A stretch of 64,000 bases of DNA, from contig JAJDEP010000002.1 of NCBI GenBank assembly GCA_029259715.1, positions 28,081 to 92,080 on the forward strand, read 5' to 3'. Each line of letters starts with the position of its first letter. Position 1 is the stretch's first letter. Below, in pieces: positions 30,221 through 37,058 of the stretch. The notes under the pieces are model-generated. The model did no database searches. It had not been told where the DNA came from and saw nothing but the letters and a program-made list of their open reading frames with translations. A program made the position numbers and the translations under genes. Source of the DNA: Planctomycetota bacterium (GTDB taxonomy: Bacteria > Planctomycetota > B15-G4).

Positions 30221-31381
30221 ATGTTCTATCTGGTCAACGCCCACTACGCCGCCACCATGAGCGTGTACCGCACACGCCAGGCGGGCGCGGCCCGGGCCGA
30301 CCAGATCCACATCCTCCCCTACGAGCAGCTCCCGCAGCAGAGCCGCCTGTCCCGGGGAACATGGGTGTTCAGCGACTTCGAGGTGAGCACGGAAGCGGGC
30401 CTGTGCGTGGCCGCCAGCACCTACAACCAGCTCGTTGCCGCCGGGCCCGGCCTGCGACTGCTGAACGACCCCGGTGCCTTCCAGCCGCGGCGTCAACTGC
30501 TCGAGCGCCTGCACGCGGACGGACTCAACCGCTACCGCGCCTTCGCGGCCAACGGCCCGCTCGGGGACGTGCGCTTCCCGGTGTTCGTCCGCGAAGAGAA
30601 CGCCCACACCGGCAGCCTGACGCCTTTGCTCCACTCGCCCCGGGACCTGCGCCGGGCCCTGCGGCGGTTGACCTCGCCCCTCACCGGTTTCGAACTGCAC
30701 CACCTGCTCGTGACCGAGTTCTGCGACACCTCCAACGGCACCGGCGTGTTCCGCACCTACGGCGCCTATCGCGTCGGCGATCGCATCATCCGCAAGGGCG
30801 TCATCAGCAGCGACCTGTGGGTCACCAAGTCACGCCACCGCATCCTCGACGAGCAGGCCCTGAGGCTCGAGCGCGACTACGCCCTGGGAGACGAGCACGA
30901 AGCCTGGCTGCAGCGGGTCTTCAAGCTCTCCGGCGTCGAATACGGGCGGGTCGATTACGGCGTTCATGACGGCCGCCCCCAACTCTGGGAGATCAACACG
31001 AACCCCACGGTGAGCGGACGCAAGGCCCGCAGCGACCGCCCGCCGCTCCGGTTGAAGATCGCGGCTTCGCTGCGCCCCTTGTTCGAAGCCGGGCGCGATC
31101 GCTTCCACGCCCACTTCGGCGCCGCGCTCGACGCCATCGACCTGCCCGCCGACGGTCCACCGGTGGAGCTGCGACTCGATCCCGAAGACGTCCGCGCGAT
31201 GCGCTCGCAACGGACGGTGGCCGATCGGCGCCGGCGCAACCGGCGGCGCCTGCAACGGGCACGCACCGCCGTGCGTCAGCTCACCGGTCGCGGCCGTTCC
31301 AACGAGGTCAATCACTGGCGCATCGTGGACCCCCGTCAGCCCACGTCCGTGGGCGACACCCCCTCATCAAGCGCCACTTGA
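30221..31381 (+). CDS. ATP-grasp-fold protein of the QueC-like/AsnB cluster
   Basis: 386 residues from ATG at 30221; an upstream ATG at 30188 overlaps a likely -10 (TATGCT, 30187-30192) and is less likely. The central region carries ATP-grasp features: VFVREENAHTGSLTPLL (Lys/Arg and Gly-loop region), HHLLVTEFCDTSNGTG, YRVGDRIIRKGVISS and the metal-binding strand GRVDYGVHDGRPQLWEINTNPT with the E-x-N pair. ATP-grasp enzymes activate a carboxylate as acyl phosphate for an amine or thiol nucleophile; the substrate here is unknown. The C-terminal about 70 residues are Arg-rich. It lies between the two QueC-like genes and convergently overlaps the AsnB gene by 15 bp. Confidence 0.75.
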   Translation: MFYLVNAHYAATMSVYRTRQAGAARADQIHILPYEQLPQQSRLSRGTWVFSDFEVSTEAGLCVAASTYNQLVAAGPGLRLLNDPGAFQPRRQLLERLHADGLNRYRAFAANGPLGDVRFPVFVREENAHTGSLTPLLHSPRDLRRALRRLTSPLTGFELHHLLVTEFCDTSNGTGVFRTYGAYRVGDRIIRKGVISSDLWVTKSRHRILDEQALRLERDYALGDEHEAWLQRVFKLSGVEYGRVDYGVHDGRPQLWEINTNPTVSGRKARSDRPPLRLKIAASLRPLFEAGRDRFHAHFGAALDAIDLPADGPPVELRLDPEDVRAMRSQRTVADRRRRNRRRLQRARTAVRQLTGRGRSNEVNHWRIVDPRQPTSVGDTPSSSAT

Positions 31382-33268
31382 TCGTGAAACACGCTCGAGC
31401 AGCTCCGCCGTCACATCCGCCGGCGCTTCGTCGCGCAGAGCGAGGCGCGCCCACAACTCGGTGCTGACCAGCTTGAACACCGAACGGGGATCGATGCGCC
31501 CGGAACGGCACGCCGCCACGGCCTGCGCCGCGTCGGCCCGCGACCACCCCAGCACCTCGCCCAGCGCGCCGTCCTCGAACAGTGCCTCGCCACCCGTGCT
31601 CCAGTCGTAGGCCACCGGGAAGGCCCGCTTGGGCGCATGGACGATGGCGGCCGGCACGCGCTGCTCGGCGGCCTGCTTCAGCACGAACTTGCGCATGCGC
31701 CCGCGGCGCTTCATGTCCTTGGGCAGGTGCATGGCATGGTCGATCAGTGCGTTCTCGAGGAAGGGCACCCTCATCTCCACCGATGCCGCCATGCCGGTGC
31801 GGTCGAGCCGGTGCAACAGGCCCTCCAGTGATTGGCCGAAGGACGCCACGCAGTGGGTCAGGAAGGCCCGGTCTTCCACGGGCGTCACGCCCGCGAGGGC
31901 GGCAAAGAGCGCGGTGTTCCTCACCCGATGACGTTCGACGGACGCGGCCGGCGGGTCCGGCCACCCGGGAATGGACGGCTCGTGCAGGCCCCAGTGTCCG
32001 AACATCTCCCGCGTCGGCAGTGGCAGCGGACGCCGGTCCGGAAGCCAGCGCGCCAGCCGCGGCCGTCCGCGCCGCCAGCGCCTCCACAGCCGACGCGTCT
32101 GACCGAACGGGATGTAACCGGCGAACATCTCGTCGGCGCCTTCGCCGGTGAGCGCGACCTTGATCCCGTCCGCACGGCAGCGGTCGGCCAGCCGGAGGAA
32201 GGCCATGTCACTGGGATGGAAGCAGGGTTGATCGAGGGACACCGTCGCGCGGACCCAGTTCGACAGCATGTCCTCCCGATCGAACGGCACCGACGTGAAC
32301 GGCAAGCCCAGGTGTCGCCCCACCTCGCGCCCGTACTGACCCTCGAGCGGATCGGACCGGACGTCCCCGATGTACCCCGTCAGGTTCGGGTGGTGGTCGC
32401 TGGCCACGGCCGCGACGTAACTCGAATCGACGCCCCCGCTGCACAGCACGGCGACGGGGACGTCGCTCATCAGGTGCATCGCCACGCTCGCGTCGAAGAG
32501 TGACTCGAATTCCCTGATGGACTGAGCCGCGGGTCTCCGGGCGCCCGCGAGCACTCGCTCGACGTCCAGGCGCGACACCAGATCGAACCAGACGTGACTT
32601 CGCTCGCCGTCCTCACCCACGCGCAACAGCGACCCCGGCGGCAAGGCCGTGATGCCCTCGAACGGTGTGTCCACGCCGGTGATCAGCCCTTCCGCAAGGT
32701 ACTCGGCGATGACCGCGGCGTGCGGACGCGCCGTGACGTCGGGTCGAGCCAGCAGTGCCTTGGGCTCCGAGGCGAAGGCGACGCGCACGCCCTCGGGCCG
32801 CGCCAGATAGAGGGGCTTGATGCCGAGGCGGTCACGGGCCAGCCAGAGTGCCCGCTCGCGGCCGTCCCAGTAGGCCAGGGCGAACATGCCGTCGAACAGC
32901 GGCACCGCTTTCCGGGGTCCCCAGCGGTGCAAAGCCGTGAGCACCACCTCGGTGTCACCCGTGCTCACGAAGCGTGCGCCCTCTTCCTCGAGACGGGCAC
33001 GCAGCGCCGGCGCATTGTAGACCTCACCGTTGTAGGTCAGCACCCCCCGGCCGTCCGGCGTGACGAAGGGCTGGGCGCCTCGCTCAGACGGGTCGACGAT
33101 CGCCAGTCGCACATGCCCGAGGTGGACCGGGCCGCAGCCGTCTCCTCCGTCCGACCAGACTCCCCGACCGTCTGGCCCACGGTGTGCGCTGGCCGCGAGC
33201 ATGTCGTCGAGCACGGAGACGGGTGTCCGTCCCGGCTGCCGATCCCACCAACCTGCGACGCCGCACAT
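31367..33268 (-). CDS. asnB: Glutamine-hydrolysing asparagine-synthase-like amidotransferase
   Basis: 633 residues. Cys2 (MCGVAGWWDR) is the glutaminase nucleophile, with RGPDGRG and LTYNGEVYNA completing the N-terminal amidotransferase. Residues about 260-620 are the synthetase half with PP-loop LCSGGVDSSYV (277-282), TGEGADEMFAGY and a metal/ATP loop SVEMRVPFL. It is the length of AsnB and may make asparagine, but enzymes of this type in biosynthetic clusters often amidate sugars or peptides instead. It starts 6 bp after the second QueC-like gene (33275), so it is in that operon, and converges on the ATP-grasp gene. Confidence 0.9.
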   Translation of the reverse strand: MCGVAGWWDRQPGRTPVSVLDDMLAASAHRGPDGRGVWSDGGDGCGPVHLGHVRLAIVDPSERGAQPFVTPDGRGVLTYNGEVYNAPALRARLEEEGARFVSTGDTEVVLTALHRWGPRKAVPLFDGMFALAYWDGRERALWLARDRLGIKPLYLARPEGVRVAFASEPKALLARPDVTARPHAAVIAEYLAEGLITGVDTPFEGITALPPGSLLRVGEDGERSHVWFDLVSRLDVERVLAGARRPAAQSIREFESLFDASVAMHLMSDVPVAVLCSGGVDSSYVAAVASDHHPNLTGYIGDVRSDPLEGQYGREVGRHLGLPFTSVPFDREDMLSNWVRATVSLDQPCFHPSDMAFLRLADRCRADGIKVALTGEGADEMFAGYIPFGQTRRLWRRWRRGRPRLARWLPDRRPLPLPTREMFGHWGLHEPSIPGWPDPPAASVERHRVRNTALFAALAGVTPVEDRAFLTHCVASFGQSLEGLLHRLDRTGMAASVEMRVPFLENALIDHAMHLPKDMKRRGRMRKFVLKQAAEQRVPAAIVHAPKRAFPVAYDWSTGGEALFEDGALGEVLGWSRADAAQAVAACRSGRIDPRSVFKLVSTELWARLALRDEAPADVTAELLERVSRSSGA

Positions 33269-33274
33269 GCTCGA

Positions 33275-34102
33275 CTACCCGGCCCCGCGCTCGGGGGGCC
33301 ATTCGCCCACCTTGTCGGCGGACGTCCGGCGCGCGTGCCCGTAGCGGCGCAGATGCCGGCGCGCCCGTCGCGCGGTGGGCTGGCGCCCCGTCAGCATGGC
33401 CAGACGCAGACGCACCCGGCCCACCCAGGGGATGCGCCGCCGCAGACCGCCCTCGTACGTGTACTCGCACGGAATGCAGAGCCCGCAGGGGCGCCCTTTG
33501 CGGGGGCTGTGGCAGAACCAGGTCAGCTCCAGCAGGCCTGCGAAGCCGTGCTCGGCGGCCGTCCTGTGCATGTCCTGCTTCGAGAGCTCGAGCAGCGGAA
33601 AGCGGAACGGACGCATGAGCTCCAACTCGAAGTGATCGATCCGTTCGCGCAGTCGGCGCTGCCCGCTCGTGCCGACCGAATTCTCCAACAAGAGCGGCAC
33701 CAGCACACTCTCACCGCTCGGCGTCCGTTCCCAGCACAACTCGAGCGCGTCGAGTCCGGCATGGCGCGCATAGGCAGCGAGCCACCGGCTCTGGGCCCCG
33801 ATCGCCAGGTGCCGGTTGAGCGACTCGAATCGACGCTCGACCGTATCGTCCACGTCGATCTCGTCGAGGTGTGTGACGACCGTCGGGAGCAGGCGTCGCG
33901 CGACCTCCGGACGCTCCGACGCGAGCGTCCGGCGCACGAGCCGGCAGGCCTGCTGTTCCCGTTCCGTCGTGCGGCGCCGCGGGTCGATGACGTAGTGGGG
34001 CCTGACGCACAGCCCGTCGACGATGAGCGCCTGCAGGACCCGGAAGGTGGAATCGAACCCGCCGGTCCAGAGGATCTCCGCCTGTCGGTCGACCGCGCCC
34101 AT
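33275..34102 (-). CDS. QueC-like PP-loop ATP pyrophosphatase, paralog 2
   Basis: 275 residues from ATG at 34102, preceded by a G-run ribosome site. PP-loop EILWTGGFDSTFRVL near residue 13; C-terminal zinc-site Cys pattern TWFCHSPRKGRPCGLCIPC, identical in spacing to paralog 1 and to QueC. The two proteins share long blocks (YVID..RR.T, ARRLLPT.V, WLAA, LELTWFC, GGL.RR), so they are a duplicated pair in one cluster. AsnB follows 6 bp downstream. The frame also runs on upstream over antisense of the FGE-like gene, which is not used. Confidence 0.85.
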   Translation of the reverse strand: MGAVDRQAEILWTGGFDSTFRVLQALIVDGLCVRPHYVIDPRRRTTEREQQACRLVRRTLASERPEVARRLLPTVVTHLDEIDVDDTVERRFESLNRHLAIGAQSRWLAAYARHAGLDALELCWERTPSGESVLVPLLLENSVGTSGQRRLRERIDHFELELMRPFRFPLLELSKQDMHRTAAEHGFAGLLELTWFCHSPRKGRPCGLCIPCEYTYEGGLRRRIPWVGRVRLRLAMLTGRQPTARRARRHLRRYGHARRTSADKVGEWPPERGAG

Positions 34103-34234
34103 GCCCCCCCTTGTTCGACGGCCCCTTGCCCCCTGCCCGCCCGCGGGGCACAGAGAGTGCTGATCGCCGGGCTGCGTCGACCGCATGATACCGGGACGGT
34201 ACGAAGTCGACGCGCATGTCGTAACGTGGTCGTG

Positions 34235-35281
34235 ATGCCTGCCTTGCGTCGCGAGTTCCCGAGACTTCGGAAGGGGCTGCTGCTTGTCCTGAGCCTGGGC
34301 CTGGCCCTGGCCTTCGCCTGCAACACCGACGCGTCCGGCCCGCCGGGCATGGTCTGGGTCCCCGGCGGGCAGGTGCTCATCGGCGGCGACGGCTCCAGCC
34401 CCTTCGGCGACGAGCAACCCGCTCACGAGGTCGCGCTCTCCGGTTTCTGGATGGACGTCCACGAGGTCACCAACCGGCAGTTCGCCGCCTTCGTCGACGA
34501 CGCCGGCTACGTCACCACGGCGGAGCGGGCGCCTGACCCCGAGGTCCTGGCCGCCCAACTCCCGCCGGGCATGCCCTTGCCCCCGGCCGAGGTCATGGTG
34601 CCGGGCTCGCTCGTGTTCACGGCGCCGGAGGCGTCGGTGCGGCTCGACGACTTCACGCGCTGGTGGACCTGGGTCCCGGGCGCGGACTGGCGCCACCCCG
34701 AGGGCCCGGGCAGCGACATCACGGCGCGGGAGGACCACCCGGTCGTGCACGTCTCGTGGGACGACGCCGTGGCCTACTGTCGCTGGGCCGGCAAGCGCCT
34801 GCCCACCGAGGCCGAGTGGGAGCACGCCGCCCGCGGCGACGAACCCCGTCGAGCGGGCGACCTCGCCGCCCCGGACGGCGCCAACACCTGGCAGGGCTCG
34901 TTCCCGCATCGCGACCTGGCCGTCGACGGATTCTCGGGCACCGCGCCCGTGGGTTCCTTCGCCGCCAATGCCCGGGGCCTGCACGACCTCGCGGGCAACG
35001 TGTGGGAGTGGTGCGCCGACTGGTACCGACCGGACACCTACCGGCGTCGCGTCGCCGCCGGCGTGCTCACGACGGATCCGAGCGGCCCGGACTCCGGCTT
35101 CGACCCCGCCGAGCCCTTCGTGCCCAAGCGCGTCACCCGCGGCGGCTCCTATCTCTGCAACGAGGTCTATTGCGCGGGCTATCGGCCCACCGCTCGCAAC
35201 AAGACCAGCCCGGACACGGGACTCTCGCACACCGGCTTCCGGGGCGTCATGTCCGCCGAACAGTGGCGAGCGCAGCACTGA
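34235..35281 (+). CDS. Formylglycine-generating-enzyme-like lipoprotein
   Basis: 348 residues from ATG at 34235, which sits 7 nt after TAACGT (34222-34227) with no Shine-Dalgarno. A lipobox (GLALAFAC) suggests export and lipid anchoring. The rest is an FGE-sulfatase/SUMF1 domain: GMVWVPGGQVLIGGDG, HEVTNRQFAAFVDDAGY, HPVVHVSWDDAVAYCRWAGKRLPTEAEWE, NVWEWCADWY. The active-site strand GGSYLCNEVYC keeps both cysteines five residues apart, as in true FGE, followed by NKTSPDTGLSHTGFR. It may therefore oxidise a target Cys to formylglycine. It stands alone between divergent clusters. Confidence 0.85.
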   Translation: MPALRREFPRLRKGLLLVLSLGLALAFACNTDASGPPGMVWVPGGQVLIGGDGSSPFGDEQPAHEVALSGFWMDVHEVTNRQFAAFVDDAGYVTTAERAPDPEVLAAQLPPGMPLPPAEVMVPGSLVFTAPEASVRLDDFTRWWTWVPGADWRHPEGPGSDITAREDHPVVHVSWDDAVAYCRWAGKRLPTEAEWEHAARGDEPRRAGDLAAPDGANTWQGSFPHRDLAVDGFSGTAPVGSFAANARGLHDLAGNVWEWCADWYRPDTYRRRVAAGVLTTDPSGPDSGFDPAEPFVPKRVTRGGSYLCNEVYCAGYRPTARNKTSPDTGLSHTGFRGVMSAEQWRAQH

Positions 35282-35294
35282 GCCGGGCCTGACC

Positions 35295-35324
35295 TTGCAC
35301 CCGTTCGGACGGCTCTGCTAGCTT
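35295..35324 (+). promoter_or_regulatory. Putative sigma70-type promoter of the formate dehydrogenase operon
   Basis: TTGCAC (35295-35300), an 18-bp spacer and TAGCTT (35319-35324). The predicted start of transcription lies 0-3 nt before the ATG at 35334, so the message would be almost leaderless. Confidence 0.5.
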
Positions 35325-35333
35325 CGGGCGCTC

Positions 35334-37028
35334 ATGGCCGGCCAGAACAACGAACAGCTCATCGAACACTGGAAGGACGAGCCGGCCCCCCTGCTCCCGC
35401 TGCTGCACGCCTTCCACGATCGTGACGGCCACCTGAGCGAGGACGCCCTGCGCGCCGTGAGCGCGGCCCTGCGCATCCCCCTGGCCGACCTCTACGGGAC
35501 GGTCACCTTCTATCACCACTTCGCGCGCTTCCCTCCCGGGATGAGCGCCCCGCGCGTGTGCACGGGACCGGTCTGCCGCCTGGTGGGCGGCACCGAGCTG
35601 CTCGAGGCCATGCGCAAGGACGGCGCGACCCCCATGGCCTGCGCGGGACGATGTGATGAACCCATCCCCGTCCTCACCGACCACGCGGTGAGCGTCGGCG
35701 CCACCGTCGAGGCCCTGCAGGAGCGCCCATCGCCCCTGCCGGTGGCCAATCCCGGCGGCCTGCCCGAGTGCGTCTTCCGGTCGATCCGCAAGGAGGGCCG
35801 GGCGGGCATCGCGGGCTACCAGAAGAGCGGCGGCTACCGGGCCCTGCGTTCGGCCCTGTCGTCGGGCTTCCCGGCGGCGGTGATCGAGACCGTCGAGCGC
35901 AGCGAACTGGCCGGACGCGGCGGTGCCGGCTTCCCCACCGGCAGGAAGTGGCGCGCCGTGGCCAACGAGGAGCGCGGCCCCAAGTCCGTCGTGTGCAACG
36001 CCGACGAGGGCGAGCCCGGCTGCTTCAAGGACCGCGTGCTCATGGACCACGATCCCCACGCGGTCATCGAGGGCATGATCCTGGCCGCCTATGCGGTGGG
36101 CGCCAGCCGGGGCTTCATCTACCTGCGCTACGAGTACCCGCAGACGGCCGTGATCCTGCAGCGCGCCATCGACGAAGCCACCGAGGCGGGCCTGCTCGGC
36201 GACGACATCCTCGGCGGCGGCCTCGACTTTCGCATCTACGTGCGGCGCGGCGCCGGCGCCTACATCTGCGGTGAGGAGGGCTCGCTGCTCAACAGCCTCG
36301 AGGGCAAGCACCCCTTCCCGCGGGAGCGCCCGCCCTATCCGGTGTCCCACGGATTCGAGGACCTGCCCACCGTCGTCAACAACGTCGAGACGCTGGCGTC
36401 GGTGCCGCCCATCATCGACCGCGGCGGCGACTGGTACCGCAAGCTCGGCCTCGGCGACCACGCCGGCACCAAGGTCATCAGCCTCTCGGGCGACATCCAG
36501 CGGCCCGGCAACTACGAGGTACCCATCGGATTCCCGCTGCCGACCCTGCTGAACGAGTGGGCCGGCGGCGCGCCCGAGGGACGCACCATCCAGGCCGTCA
36601 CCATGGCCGGCATCTCGGGCGGATTCCTGGCCGGCGACGATCTCGAGACCACTTTGGACGAATCCAGCGTGCGGGCCCGGGGCTCCATGCTCGGCGCGGG
36701 CGGCATCATGGTCTTCGACGACAGCCGGGACATGGTCGACGTGGCCCACTCCTGCATGGAATTCTTCGCCCACGAGTCGTGCGGCAAGTGCTTCCCCTGC
36801 CGCATCGGCACCCAACGGCTCACCGAGCGCCTGGCCGAGGCCGACGACGTCGGGGCAGCGGGCCCGGGGGACCGGGCCGACTGGGCCCGCGAGGTCGAAG
36901 ACATCGGTGAGGTGATGAAGGCCACCAGCGCCTGCGGGTTGGGTATGGCGGCCCCTCTGATCACCGAGAGCCTCATGCGATACTGGCCGGACCGGGTTGC
37001 CGAGCACGTCGCTTCCCGAGCCAGCTAG
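35334..37028 (+). CDS. fdsB: NAD-linked formate dehydrogenase beta subunit (NuoE-NuoF fusion)
   Basis: 564 residues. The N-terminal about 150 form a NuoE-like thioredoxin-fold [2Fe-2S] domain (VCTGPVCR ... ACAGRCDEP ligands). The remainder is NuoF-like: GRGGAGFPTGRKW and YICGEEGSLLNSLEGK for FMN/NAD binding, then the [4Fe-4S] site ESCGKCFPCRIG with a later Cys. This architecture is known from HoxF and NADH-dependent formate dehydrogenases, so it should take electrons from formate oxidation to NAD (or the reverse). There are 30 bp before the catalytic subunit. A separate FdsG-type subunit is not present because its domain is fused here. Confidence 0.9.
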   Translation: MAGQNNEQLIEHWKDEPAPLLPLLHAFHDRDGHLSEDALRAVSAALRIPLADLYGTVTFYHHFARFPPGMSAPRVCTGPVCRLVGGTELLEAMRKDGATPMACAGRCDEPIPVLTDHAVSVGATVEALQERPSPLPVANPGGLPECVFRSIRKEGRAGIAGYQKSGGYRALRSALSSGFPAAVIETVERSELAGRGGAGFPTGRKWRAVANEERGPKSVVCNADEGEPGCFKDRVLMDHDPHAVIEGMILAAYAVGASRGFIYLRYEYPQTAVILQRAIDEATEAGLLGDDILGGGLDFRIYVRRGAGAYICGEEGSLLNSLEGKHPFPRERPPYPVSHGFEDLPTVVNNVETLASVPPIIDRGGDWYRKLGLGDHAGTKVISLSGDIQRPGNYEVPIGFPLPTLLNEWAGGAPEGRTIQAVTMAGISGGFLAGDDLETTLDESSVRARGSMLGAGGIMVFDDSRDMVDVAHSCMEFFAHESCGKCFPCRIGTQRLTERLAEADDVGAAGPGDRADWAREVEDIGEVMKATSACGLGMAAPLITESLMRYWPDRVAEHVASRAS

Positions 37029-37058
37029 CAAAGACGCGCCCGAGGGCAGACCGCAGCG

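Noticed and set aside
32594..34234. Upstream extension of the FGE-like gene
   Set aside because: The extension is antisense of the AsnB and QueC-like genes; the lipoprotein signal starts at 34235.
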